A DNA stretch of 64,000 bases from Achromobacter sp. MFA1 R4 (lineage in GTDB: Bacteria > Pseudomonadota > Gammaproteobacteria > Burkholderiales > Burkholderiaceae_B), in NCBI RefSeq assembly GCF_900156745.1, contig NZ_LT707065.1:2294001-2358000 (forward strand), read 5' to 3'. The first letter of the stretch is position 1. The number at the start of each line of letters is the position of its first letter. The translations under genes were made by a program, and so were the position numbers. This document shows, piece by piece, positions 17,127 through 25,201 of this stretch. The notes beneath the pieces were generated by a model. It was given only the letters and a program-made list of their open reading frames with translations, made no database searches and was not told where the DNA came from.

Positions 17127-18083
17127 ATGAATCCATCCTCGCTACAAGGCACTAATCCGGGGCGCGGCAGCCAGGCCGCGTGGACGCCGGAGCCGCTCGC
17201 CTGCCACGGCAGATTTCCCTACTGGGCCATCGCTGGCCGGCCCGACTACGTCTGGCCCAACGGCGCCCGCCTGGCCGTCTACCTGGGATTCAATATCGAG
17301 CACTTCGCTTTCGGGGAAGGGCTGGGCGCGGAACTGGGGCCGGCGTCGCCCCATCCGGACGTGCTCAATTACGCGTGGCGCGAATATGGCAACCGCGTGG
17401 GCGCCTGGCGCTGCCTGGAACTCTTCGACGCCCTGCGCCTGCCGGCTGGCGTGCTGATCAACACCGCGCTGTATGACCATTGCCCCGACCTGGTGGATGC
17501 CTTCCTCGCGCGGGGCGACGAACTGATCGGGCATGGCTACAGCAACGCGCACCGGCAGGGCGGGATGCCCGAAAGCGAGGAAAAGGCGCTGCTGGCGCAC
17601 TGCCGCGAGCGCATCCTGCGGCACGCCGGCAGCGAGCCGGCCGGCTGGCTGTCGCCATGGATCTCGGAAAGCCACGCCACGCCCGACCTGCTGGCCGAGG
17701 CGGGCTACCGCTACACGCTGAACTGGTGCCACGACGACCAGCCGATGCGCATGCGCACGCGCGCCGGCGACCTGTGGGCGATCCCCTATCCGCAGGAACT
17801 CAACGATATCCCGATGATCATGGGCCGCAAGATGGACGCGCGCGATTTTGCCGATATGATCCTTGACCAGTTCGAGGAAATGCGCGCGCAGGCGGTCCGC
17901 CAGCCGCTGGTCATGGGCATTGCGCTGCACCCCTACATCGTCGGCCAGCCGTATCGGCTGCGGCACCTGCGGCGCGCGCTGGCGCCGCTGGCTGCGGCCC
18001 GCGACCGCGGCGAGATCTGGTTCACCACGCCCGGCGAGATCTGCCGGCACGTGGACGGCCTGCCCCCGGGCGTCGTCGCCTAG
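17127..18083 (+). CDS. Polysaccharide deacetylase family protein, PuuE/allantoinase-like
   Basis: A 318-residue NodB-fold hydrolase of the PuuE-like group, whose members act on cyclic ureides or amides rather than on polymers. Typical features are a PYWAIAGRPDYVWPNGARLAV-type opening, the metal-site segment GHGYSNAH (about residues 136-143), GWLSPWISESHATPDLLAEAGY, and the WCHDDQPM active-site segment. The ATG at 17127 gives the family N terminus; a longer open frame upstream overlaps the divergent binding-protein gene and is not coding. It stands between a divergent Liv-type ABC transporter and a GntR regulator, suggesting import and ring opening of a nitrogen-containing small molecule; the true substrate is unknown. 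Confidence 0.8.
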   Translation: MNPSSLQGTNPGRGSQAAWTPEPLACHGRFPYWAIAGRPDYVWPNGARLAVYLGFNIEHFAFGEGLGAELGPASPHPDVLNYAWREYGNRVGAWRCLELFDALRLPAGVLINTALYDHCPDLVDAFLARGDELIGHGYSNAHRQGGMPESEEKALLAHCRERILRHAGSEPAGWLSPWISESHATPDLLAEAGYRYTLNWCHDDQPMRMRTRAGDLWAIPYPQELNDIPMIMGRKMDARDFADMILDQFEEMRAQAVRQPLVMGIALHPYIVGQPYRLRHLRRALAPLAAARDRGEIWFTTPGEICRHVDGLPPGVVA

Positions 18084-18164
18084 CGTCGGCGCGGCGCGCG
18101 GCCCCGCGTGAACCCAGGCCGCCGCCGTCCCGATGAACCCTTCTTTTGTTGAACCGAGTCACGC

Positions 18165-18980
18165 ATGTCCACCCGAAGCCCCGCCAAGCCCCGCAGCCCC
18201 GGCACCGCCCGGCCCAAGACCGCCAAGCCGTCCGCGGCCCGCGCCCGCCACGACAGGGTCAACGCCCTGCTGGACGAGGGCACGCCCGCCCCGCCGTCCG
18301 AAGGCAGCCCCGACGCCGACATGGAGCGGCGCATCTGCGAAGCCGTATACGAAAGCGTGATGAGCCAGCGCCTGACGCCGGGCACCAAACTGCCCGAGGC
18401 CGCGATCTGCGAGCTGTTCGGCGTGTCGCGGTCGGTGGCGCGCAAGGCGCTGCAGCGGCTGGCGCACGAGCATGTGGTGGACCTGCACCACAATCGCGGC
18501 GCCGTCGTGGCCGAGCCCACGCCCGAGGACACGCGCCAGATCTTCCAGGCGCGCCGCGCGCTGGAGGCGGCGCTGGTGCCCCTGGCCGCGGCCCGCGCCA
18601 CCAAGGCGGACTACGCGTCGCTGCGCAAGCAGCTGCGCGACGAGCACGCGCTGCTGCACCGCGCCGGCCAGCCCGCGTGGGCGCGGCAGGCCAGCGCCTT
18701 CCACGTCCGCCTGGGCGAGCTGTCCGGCAACACCATCCTGCACGGCTACCTGGCCGAGCTGGTGTCGCGCTGTTCGCTCATCGTGGCCCTGTACGAGCCG
18801 CCCGGCAATGCCGCCTGCGAGCACGGCGAACACGTGCTGATCGTGGACATGATGGAACGCGGCGACGTGGCCGAAGCCGTGCGGATCAACGACAACCACC
18901 TGGCGGACCTGGAGCGGCGCATCAGCCTTGAGCGCCCGCAGCCCGCGCAAACCCTTGCCCAGATGCTGGGACTGGCCTGA
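18165..18980 (+). CDS. GntR family transcriptional regulator (FadR/FCD type)
   Basis: A 271-residue repressor-type regulator. A low-complexity, Arg/Lys/Ala/Pro-rich N-terminal tail of about 50 residues precedes the winged helix (residues 53-120, with LPEAAICELFGVSRSVARKALQRLAHEHVV) and an all-helical FCD effector domain (about 125-255; FHVRLGELSGN and HEHVLIVD-like metal or ligand histidines, here GEHVLIVDMM). The next gene starts two bases after the stop, so regulator and flavin reductase share an mRNA. It probably controls the deacetylase/Liv locus. The long basic tail is unusual and may add non-specific DNA contact. Confidence 0.88.
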   Translation: MSTRSPAKPRSPGTARPKTAKPSAARARHDRVNALLDEGTPAPPSEGSPDADMERRICEAVYESVMSQRLTPGTKLPEAAICELFGVSRSVARKALQRLAHEHVVDLHHNRGAVVAEPTPEDTRQIFQARRALEAALVPLAAARATKADYASLRKQLRDEHALLHRAGQPAWARQASAFHVRLGELSGNTILHGYLAELVSRCSLIVALYEPPGNAACEHGEHVLIVDMMERGDVAEAVRINDNHLADLERRISLERPQPAQTLAQMLGLA

Positions 18981-18981
18981 C

Positions 18982-19623
18982 ATGGAAATCGACTTCGACG
19001 CTATCACCGAATACCAGCGCTACAAGCTGATGGCCAGCCTGATCGTGCCCCGGCCGATCGCGCTGATCACCACCCTGTCCGCGACCGGCGTGGTGAACGC
19101 CGCGCCGTTCAGCATGTTCAACATGCTTGGCGAGGACCCGCCCATCGTGATGGTCAGCATCAATCGCCTGGAAGACGGCGGCCTGAAGGACACGGCGGTC
19201 AACATCGTGCGCGACAAGGAATTCGTGGTCCACCTGACCGACGAGGCCATGGCGGAAAAGATGCACCGCTGCGGCGACCGGCTGCCGTCCGATGTCAGCG
19301 AGCTGGCGCACGCCGGCCTGGACGCCGCGCCGAGCCATCGCGTGGCGCCGCCGCGCATCGTGCAGGCGCCGGTCGCGTTCGAATGCACGCTGTTCGAAAC
19401 GCTGGAGACCGCCAGCCGCCAGATCTTCATCGGCCAGGTGCGCTGGCTGCATGCGCGCGACGGCCTGATCGACACCGACACCTGGCGCGTGCGGCTGCAG
19501 GACTATTTTCCGGTGGGGCGCTTCGGGGCGAGCTTCTACGTCAGGACGCGGGACCGCTACGCCATCGACGCCGGCAGCGCGCCGGCGGGCGCGGCGGCCA
19601 GCACGCCCATCGACGAAATCTGA
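18982..19623 (+). CDS. Flavin reductase family protein (FMN-binding split barrel)
   Basis: A 213-residue protein of the DIM6/NTAB flavin reductase-like family. The N-terminal half has the FMN-site signature LIVPRPIALITTLSATGVVNAAPFSMFNMLG in standard order (split here by description: PRPIALITTL then NAAPFSMFN), and the C-terminal half contains the strand GRFGASFYVRTRDRY. Members bind FMN and either reduce it for a partner monooxygenase or act directly. No monooxygenase gene is adjacent. It starts two bases after the GntR regulator and ends five bases before the convergent LysR gene, so it closes the operon. Confidence 0.82.
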   Translation: MEIDFDAITEYQRYKLMASLIVPRPIALITTLSATGVVNAAPFSMFNMLGEDPPIVMVSINRLEDGGLKDTAVNIVRDKEFVVHLTDEAMAEKMHRCGDRLPSDVSELAHAGLDAAPSHRVAPPRIVQAPVAFECTLFETLETASRQIFIGQVRWLHARDGLIDTDTWRVRLQDYFPVGRFGASFYVRTRDRYAIDAGSAPAGAAASTPIDEI

Positions 19624-19627
19624 CGCC

Positions 19628-20551
19628 TCACCACACCGCGGCGTCGGACCCCGGCGCCCGCACGTGGCGCGAGAAGCGCCGCGACAGGAAGTCGACGAAC
19701 GCCAGTGTCTTGGCGGGCAGGTTCAACCGCTCCGGATACAGCGCGTGGATATCCGCGGGCGGGGTGCGCCAATCGGCCAGCACTTCGCGCAGCCGGCCGG
19801 CGCGCAGGTGCGCCGCGGTTTCCCATTCGGACCGCATCACGATGCCGTGGCCGTCCAGCGCCCATTCCAGCGCGCTCTGCCCGTCGTTGGAGCTGACCGG
19901 CCCGCGCACCTTCACGGTTTCCGCGCGCGCGCCGGATTCCAGCCGCCAGGTGCCATAGGCCACGTCGTTCTCGCGCACGACGATGCAGCGATGGCGCTGC
20001 AGGTCGCCGGGCGTGCGCGGCTCCCCGTGGGTGTCCAGATAGCGCGGCGAGGCGCAGAGCAGGCGCCGGTTGGACGCGATCCTGCGCGCGGTCAGGCGCG
20101 CGTCCGGCAGGTCGCCGAACCGCACCGCCACGTCGAAGCCTTCTTCGATGAGGTTCAGCGGCCTGTCGGTCAGGCGCATCTGCACTTCGACGTCCGGGAA
20201 CTGGCGGCAGAAGTCGGACACGGCCGGCACGATATGGGCGCGCCCGAACCCGAACGTCGCGTTCAGGCGCAGCAGGCCCTGCGGCTGGGCGCGCGCGCTG
20301 GACACCGAGCGCTCCAGCGCCTGCAGGTCGGCCAGGATGCGGACCCCTTCAGCCAGGTACAGCTCGCCTTCCTGGGTGACGCTGACGCGGCGGGTAGTGC
20401 GGTTGAGCAGGCGCACCCCCAGCCGCTGCTCCAGCTTGGCCAGCCGCGTGCTGACCGCCGGGGGCGTCAGGCCCAGTTCGCGCGCCGTGGCGGACAGGTT
20501 GCCGTGCTTGACCACCAGCGAAAAGAAGGCGAGATCCGAGAGCGCGTCCAT
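19628..20551 (-). CDS. LysR family transcriptional regulator
   Basis: A 307-residue LysR-type regulator: N-terminal winged helix-turn-helix (residues 1-60; ARELGLTPPAVSTRLAKLEQRLGVRLLNRTTRRVSVT) and a C-terminal periplasmic-binding-like effector domain with the CrgA/AaeR-like pattern (LRLNATFGFGRAHIVPAV). Divergent from a Bug-type binding protein at 20677 with an AT-rich inverted repeat in between, the usual layout for autoregulation and activation of the neighbour. Likely target: the 20677-24752 gene set (Bug binding protein, LeuCD-like dehydratase, dehalogenase-like hydrolase). Confidence 0.9.
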   Translation of the reverse strand: MDALSDLAFFSLVVKHGNLSATARELGLTPPAVSTRLAKLEQRLGVRLLNRTTRRVSVTQEGELYLAEGVRILADLQALERSVSSARAQPQGLLRLNATFGFGRAHIVPAVSDFCRQFPDVEVQMRLTDRPLNLIEEGFDVAVRFGDLPDARLTARRIASNRRLLCASPRYLDTHGEPRTPGDLQRHRCIVVRENDVAYGTWRLESGARAETVKVRGPVSSNDGQSALEWALDGHGIVMRSEWETAAHLRAGRLREVLADWRTPPADIHALYPERLNLPAKTLAFVDFLSRRFSRHVRAPGSDAAVW

Positions 20552-20555
20552 GACT

Positions 20556-20589
20556 ATTTATAAATTGAATTTAATAAAGCTTTATAAAT
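20556..20589. promoter_or_regulatory. Candidate LysR operator (AT-rich inverted repeat)
   Basis: ATTTATAAA at 20556-20564 and its inverse TTTATAAAT at 20581-20589, 16 bases apart, directly upstream of the LysR start and 88 bases before the divergent Bug gene. The AT-rich patch stands out in a GC-rich background. Position and symmetry fit a LysR autoregulatory site; not otherwise proven. Confidence 0.6.
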
Positions 20590-20676
20590 CCGAAGAATTA
20601 TAAGAGCCACTACGGTCTATACACTGGGCTTACCGATACAGAGCCGCACAACGCGGCCAACCGAGGAGACCAGGAA

Positions 20677-21657
20677 ATGAAGATAGCCAGAATGGCCGGC
20701 GCATTGTGCGCGGCCCTCGCCGTATCCTGTTGGGCCCCTTCCGCCGCAGCGGCCAACGCCTTTCCCGAACGGGCGGTGACGCTGATCGTCCCCTTCGCGC
20801 CGGGCGGCAGCGTGGACATCGCCGCACGCCTCATCTCCGACGCCTGGGCGCGGGAACTGGGGCAGAGCGTGATCGTGGAAAACCGTGCCGGCGCCTCCGG
20901 CAACATCGGCATGACGGCCGTGGCGCGCGCCGAGCCCAACGGCTACACGCTGGGCATCAACACCATGTCGCTGGCCATCAACCCGGCGCTCTTCAAGACC
21001 ATGCCGTTCGACACCGCGAAGGACCTGCGCTCGGTGGGCACGGTGGGCACTTCCCAGCACGTGCTGACGGTCACCAACTCGCTGCCCGTGGCCTCGGTGA
21101 GCGAGCTCCTGGCCTATGTGCGCGCCCGCCACGCCAATGACCTGAGTTTCGGCTCGGCCGGCACCGGCAGCACCTTCCACATGGCCGCGGAGCTGTTCAA
21201 GTCCGTGTCCAAGACGCAGATCATGCACGTGCCCTACAAGGGCGGCGGCCCGGCCATGCTGGACACCATCAGCGGTCAGGTGCAGATGAGCTTTCCGGTG
21301 CTGTCCGCGGCCAAGCCGCAAGTCGACGGCAAGAAGCTGCGCGCGCTGGGGGTGACCGGCACGACGCGTTCGCCGCTGCTGCCGGACGTGCCCACCATCG
21401 CCGAATCCGGCCTGCCGGGCTACGAATTCAATACCTGGTTCGTCGTCAGCGCGCCCGCCGGCACGCCGCAGGCGGTGATCGACACCTTGAACGCGAAGCT
21501 GACGCAGGCCCTGCAATCGGCCGCGCTCACGCAACGCATGCAGAAAGAGGGATATGAACCCCTCATCTCCACGCCCGCCAAGACGGACGCCATGGTCGCC
21601 GCCGAGATGGCGCGCTGGGCCGGCATCGTGAAGGATGCGGGAATCCAGGCGAACTGA
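20677..21657 (+). CDS. Bug family tripartite tricarboxylate transporter substrate-binding protein
   Basis: A 326-residue periplasmic binding protein of the Bug/TctC family. A signal peptide ends near residue 28 (SAAAANA), then FPERAVTLIVPFAPGGSVDIAARL gives the conserved opening (short form: VPFAPGGSVD), and GSAGTGSTFHMAAELFK and VPYKGGGPAMLDTISGQV are the standard ligand-loop motifs. Bug proteins bind carboxylates such as citrate, glutamate or aromatic acids. No TctA/TctB membrane subunits are nearby, as is common for Bug genes in Bordetella and its relatives. It heads a run with a LeuC/LeuD-like dehydratase and a haloacetate-dehalogenase-like hydrolase, so a di- or tricarboxylate ligand is plausible. 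Confidence 0.92.
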   Translation: MKIARMAGALCAALAVSCWAPSAAAANAFPERAVTLIVPFAPGGSVDIAARLISDAWARELGQSVIVENRAGASGNIGMTAVARAEPNGYTLGINTMSLAINPALFKTMPFDTAKDLRSVGTVGTSQHVLTVTNSLPVASVSELLAYVRARHANDLSFGSAGTGSTFHMAAELFKSVSKTQIMHVPYKGGGPAMLDTISGQVQMSFPVLSAAKPQVDGKKLRALGVTGTTRSPLLPDVPTIAESGLPGYEFNTWFVVSAPAGTPQAVIDTLNAKLTQALQSAALTQRMQKEGYEPLISTPAKTDAMVAAEMARWAGIVKDAGIQAN

Positions 21658-21755
21658 GCGGCTGCCATCCGCCCATCGACGCCCATGCAGATGCAGTACC
21701 CGGAAGCCGCCCGCGCGCGCCGCGGGCGGCGCCCATACACCAAGGAAGCACAGAC

Positions 21756-23177
21756 ATGCCCGGCATGACGCTATACGACAAACTGGTGGCCAGCCATGAA
21801 GTGGCCCGGATCGACGCCGAGCACGTGTTGCTCTACGTCGACCTGCACATCATGAACGAATACACCAGCCCGCAAGCCTTCAGCGGCCTGGCCGCGCGCG
21901 GCCGCGATGTCTTGCGCCCCGGTCAGCAGATGGCGGTGGTGGACCACATCATCCCCACGCATCCGGTCCCGGCGGCGTTGCGCGTGATTGCCGACGATGC
22001 GTCATCGCGGCAGGCCCTGAACCTGAAGCGCAATTGCGACGCGCAGCGCATCGCGCTTTTCGATACCACCGATCCGCTGCAGGGCATCGAGCACGTCATC
22101 GCGCCGGAACACGGCATGATCCTGCCGGGCATGGTGGTGCTGTGCGGCGACAGCCACACCACCACCTATGGTGCGCTGGGGGCGCTGGGCTTTGGCATCG
22201 GAACAAGCGAGGTCGAGCACATCCTGGCCACGCAGACGCTGGTGTACCGCGTGGCGCGCAACATGCGGATCCGCATCGACGGGGCGCTGCCCGCCCATGT
22301 GTCGGCCAAGGACCTGGTCATCTACGTCGTGCATCGCATCGGCGCGCAGGGCGCGCGCGGGCATGCGGTGGAGTTCTGCGGCGAGGCGGTGGCCGCGCTG
22401 TCCGCCGAGGCCCGCATGACCTTGTGCAACATGACTGTCGAGGCCGGCGCGCGCGCGGCGCTGATCGCCCCGGACGCCGTCACCGACGCCTATGTGGTGG
22501 CGCACGCGCCGCAACTGCGCGGCGACGCGCTGGAAGACGCCCGCGCCTGGTGGGCCACGCTGCGCTCCGACGATGACGCGCGTTTCGACGTCGAGCACGT
22601 CTTTGACGCGGGCCGGATCGCGCCCTTCGTGACCTGGGGCACCAGTCCGGACCAGGCCATGCCGATCGACGGCGCGGTGCCCGATCCGCGCGACGAACCC
22701 GACGCGCTGGCCCGGCTGGCGCTGGAAAAGGCCATGGACTACATCGGCCTGGCCGCGGGCGCGCCGATTGCCGGGCTGCCCATCGATCGCGTGTTCATCG
22801 GTTCCTGTACCAACGGCCGCATCGAGGATCTGCGCGTGGTGGCGGCGCTGGCGCGCGGCAGGAAGGTCGCGCCCGGCGTGCGCGCCATGGTCGTGCCGGG
22901 TTCCGGCGCGGTGCGCGCGCAGGCCGAAGCCGAGGGGCTGGCGGCCGACCTGATCGCTGCGGGCTTTGAATGGCGCCAGCCCGGCTGTTCCATGTGCCTG
23001 GCCATGAACGACGACGTGCTGCGTCCCGGCGAACGCTGCGCGTCGACCACCAACCGGAATTTCGAGGGACGGCAGGGGCGGGCAGGGCGCACGCACCTGA
23101 TGAGCCCGGCCATGGCCGCCGCCGCCGCGTTGGCCGGCCGCATCGTGGATGTGCGCACCTGGGGAGATGCCAAATGA
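21756..23177 (+). CDS. Aconitase-family dehydratase large subunit (LeuC-like)
   Basis: A 473-residue [4Fe-4S] hydro-lyase subunit related to 3-isopropylmalate dehydratase LeuC. The cluster ligands are Cys351 (FIGSCTNGR), Cys411 and Cys414 (PGCSMC); other aconitase motifs are CGDSHTTTYGALGALGFGIG (short: GDSHTTTYGA) and NRNFEGRQG. The small-subunit gene overlaps by four bases (ATGA), giving a heterodimer. True leuCD usually lies with leuB and leuA; here the neighbours are a LysR/Bug pair and a dehalogenase-like hydrolase, so a catabolic paralogue acting on a related acid (methylmalate/citraconate or dimethylmaleate type) is as likely as isopropylmalate. Confidence 0.88.
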   Translation: MPGMTLYDKLVASHEVARIDAEHVLLYVDLHIMNEYTSPQAFSGLAARGRDVLRPGQQMAVVDHIIPTHPVPAALRVIADDASSRQALNLKRNCDAQRIALFDTTDPLQGIEHVIAPEHGMILPGMVVLCGDSHTTTYGALGALGFGIGTSEVEHILATQTLVYRVARNMRIRIDGALPAHVSAKDLVIYVVHRIGAQGARGHAVEFCGEAVAALSAEARMTLCNMTVEAGARAALIAPDAVTDAYVVAHAPQLRGDALEDARAWWATLRSDDDARFDVEHVFDAGRIAPFVTWGTSPDQAMPIDGAVPDPRDEPDALARLALEKAMDYIGLAAGAPIAGLPIDRVFIGSCTNGRIEDLRVVAALARGRKVAPGVRAMVVPGSGAVRAQAEAEGLAADLIAAGFEWRQPGCSMCLAMNDDVLRPGERCASTTNRNFEGRQGRAGRTHLMSPAMAAAAALAGRIVDVRTWGDAK

Positions 23178-23824
23178 ACGCAATGATCGAAGGCGTCGCC
23201 GCGCCGCTGCCGTATTCCAACCTGGACACCGACCAGATCATGCCCAAGCAGTTCCTGCGCATCATCGACAAGGCGGGCCTGGACCAGGGCCTGCTGTACG
23301 ACCTGCGCTTTGACGAGCATGGCGCGCCCCGGCCCGACTGCGTGCTGAACCAATCCGCCTACGCGGGCGCCTCCATCCTGGTGGCCGGTCCCAACTTCGG
23401 CTGCGGCTCCAGCCGCGAACACGCCGTGTGGGGCCTGCAGCAGTTCGGCATCCGCGCCGTGATCGCCTCCAGCTTCGGGGAGATCTTCTACTTCAATGCG
23501 CTCAACAACGGCCTCTTGCTGGTGACCCTGCCGCCCGAGGCGGTCGACGCCTTGCTCGCGCGGGTGTCCAATACGGCGGTGGCGCAGGGCAACCGGGTCG
23601 GCATCGACGTGATGGCGGGCCAGGTGCGCGCCGCGGATGGTTGGTGTACGGGCTTTGACCTGCCCGACCGGCATCGCCGCATGTTCGCCCAGGGCCAGGA
23701 CATGGTGGGCGCGACGCTGCAGCACCTGTCCGACGTGGAGCGTTTCGAGGCCCGGCATTGGGCGCGCTTTCCGTGGATGAAGGACGTGGCGCGCCGGGTG
23801 CGCGACCGGCTGGACGCCGCCTGA
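23174..23824 (+). CDS. Aconitase-family dehydratase small subunit (LeuD-like)
   Basis: A 216-residue swivel-domain partner of the LeuC-like subunit. It starts at the ATG overlapping the upstream TGA, so the subunits are translationally coupled. Family motifs: SNLDTDQIMPKQFL at the N terminus and the substrate-binding loop GPNFGCGSSREHAVWGL (about residues 72-88), followed by IASSFGEIFYFNALNNGLL. Normal length for LeuD. It shares the operon question of its partner: a duplicated leuCD recruited to another 2-alkylmalate-type substrate is possible. Confidence 0.88.
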   Translation: MNAMIEGVAAPLPYSNLDTDQIMPKQFLRIIDKAGLDQGLLYDLRFDEHGAPRPDCVLNQSAYAGASILVAGPNFGCGSSREHAVWGLQQFGIRAVIASSFGEIFYFNALNNGLLLVTLPPEAVDALLARVSNTAVAQGNRVGIDVMAGQVRAADGWCTGFDLPDRHRRMFAQGQDMVGATLQHLSDVERFEARHWARFPWMKDVARRVRDRLDAA

Positions 23825-23858
23825 TCCCGGCAGTGCGGCGCGACGACTTCAGGAGACC

Positions 23859-24752
23859 ATGCAGATGACCGCTTTTTTCGACCTGCCCGTGCGCCGCTTC
23901 CAGGCCAACGGCATGGACATCGCCGCCCGCATCGACGGCGCGGGGCCGCCCCTGCTGCTGCTCCACGGGCATCCGCAGACCCACGCCATCTGGCATCGGG
24001 TGTGGCCGGAGCTGACGCGGCATCGCACCTGCGTGGCCGCCGACCTGCGCGGTTATGGAGACAGCGGCAAGCCCGCCGCCAGCGCCGATCACTCCGCGCA
24101 TTCCAAGCGCACGATGGCGGCGGACATGGTGGACCTGATGCGCGGGCTGGGATATGCGCGCTTCGAGGTGCTGGCGCATGACCGGGGCGCCCGGGTGGCG
24201 CATCGCCTGGCGCTCGATCATCCCGCCGCCGTGAGCCGCATGATGCTGCTGGACATCGCGCCCACGCTGGACATGTACGAGGGCACGACGCGCGCCTTCG
24301 CGCAGGCCTATTTCCATTGGTTCTGGCTGATCCAGCCCGCACCGGTCCCCGAAACGATGATCGAGCACGACCCCGTTTTCTACCTGCGGTCGGTGATGGG
24401 CGGGCGCCCCGGCGGGCTGGCGCATTTCTCCGCCGAGGCGATGGCCGAATACGAACGCGCGGCGCGCCAGCCGGGCTGGGCCACGGGCCTTTGCGAGGAC
24501 TATCGCGCCTCCGCCACGATCGACCTGGAGCACGACCGGACGGGACGCGCCTTCGGCGAACGCCTGCGCATGCCGGTGCGCGTGCTGTGGGGCGAACGCG
24601 GGGCCGTGGGCCGCAACTTCGACGTGCTGGCGCTGTGGCGCGCGGTGGCCGACGAGGTGACGGGCGGTCCGCTGCCCGGGGCGCATTATCTGGCGGAGGA
24701 AACGCCTGACGCGCTGCTGGCAGACGCAGGAACGTTCTTCGGCTGGCGCTGA
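23859..24752 (+). CDS. Alpha/beta hydrolase, haloacetate dehalogenase-like
   Basis: A 297-residue alpha/beta hydrolase whose nucleophile is Asp, not Ser: AHDRGARV with Asp108. The pattern matches fluoroacetate dehalogenase residue for residue: Asp108 followed by Arg109 and Arg112 for carboxylate binding, acid Asp132 (LLDIAPT), halide-pocket His153/Trp154 (YFHWFW), Tyr215 in CEDYRASATIDLEHD, and base His276 (GAHYLAEE). DLRGYGDS forms the oxyanion region. The AGGAGA ribosome site precedes the ATG closely. Family knowledge: such enzymes hydrolyse alpha-halo acids to hydroxy acids; epoxide hydrolases share the Asp nucleophile but lack the Arg pair and the HW halide pocket. It follows the LeuCD-like genes by 34 bases. 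Confidence 0.85.
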   Translation: MQMTAFFDLPVRRFQANGMDIAARIDGAGPPLLLLHGHPQTHAIWHRVWPELTRHRTCVAADLRGYGDSGKPAASADHSAHSKRTMAADMVDLMRGLGYARFEVLAHDRGARVAHRLALDHPAAVSRMMLLDIAPTLDMYEGTTRAFAQAYFHWFWLIQPAPVPETMIEHDPVFYLRSVMGGRPGGLAHFSAEAMAEYERAARQPGWATGLCEDYRASATIDLEHDRTGRAFGERLRMPVRVLWGERGAVGRNFDVLALWRAVADEVTGGPLPGAHYLAEETPDALLADAGTFFGWR

Positions 24753-24840
24753 GGCGGCGGCCGGTGACAGGGGGGCCAAGCCTGGGCTGACGCCAGGGAT
24801 ATGCAAAAAGGGACGCAACCCCGGTGTTAACCTTCGGCCC

Positions 24841-25077
24841 ATGAATCGTTACTTCGCCGATCTTTCCGAATTGCCCGACGCCGAGGACGCGCAACGCGCC
24901 TTCAAGGCCTCGGATTCCCCCTGCGTGGCCGTGTGTTCCACGCTGTTCGACGACATCTGCCGCGGCTGCGGCCGCACGGCCATGGAAGTCGCCAACTGGG
25001 TGTTCATGACGGAAGCGGAAAAGCGCGAGGTCTGGATCCGCATCAAGGCGCAGGGGTATCCGCGGCGCAACAACTGA
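24841..25077 (+). CDS. DUF1289 family protein
   Basis: A 78-residue protein of the DUF1289 family, with the four-cysteine pattern SPCVAVC...DDICRGCGRT (about residues 26-45) and the following VANWVFMTEAEKREVW helix. The cysteine arrangement suggests a small metal or Fe-S site, but no function is established. Only about 35 bases separate the ATG from the upstream region that ends the previous locus, and its promoter is not obvious. Confidence 0.8.
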   Translation: MNRYFADLSELPDAEDAQRAFKASDSPCVAVCSTLFDDICRGCGRTAMEVANWVFMTEAEKREVWIRIKAQGYPRRNN

Positions 25078-25201
25078 ACGCCCGGCATCGCGCATTTCCC
25101 GCCGCGCGGAAAGCGGACCTCGTCCCCGTCTTGGTCGTGTCACATGGCGCAGGCTGAATAGCGCCATCGCCCACTTCCGGGCCCACCTTCCGGGCTCCCT
25201 C

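Noticed and set aside
21756-23824. Housekeeping leuCD for leucine synthesis
   Set aside because: Not excluded, but no leuB or leuA is adjacent and the context is catabolic, so I did not assign leuC/leuD symbols.
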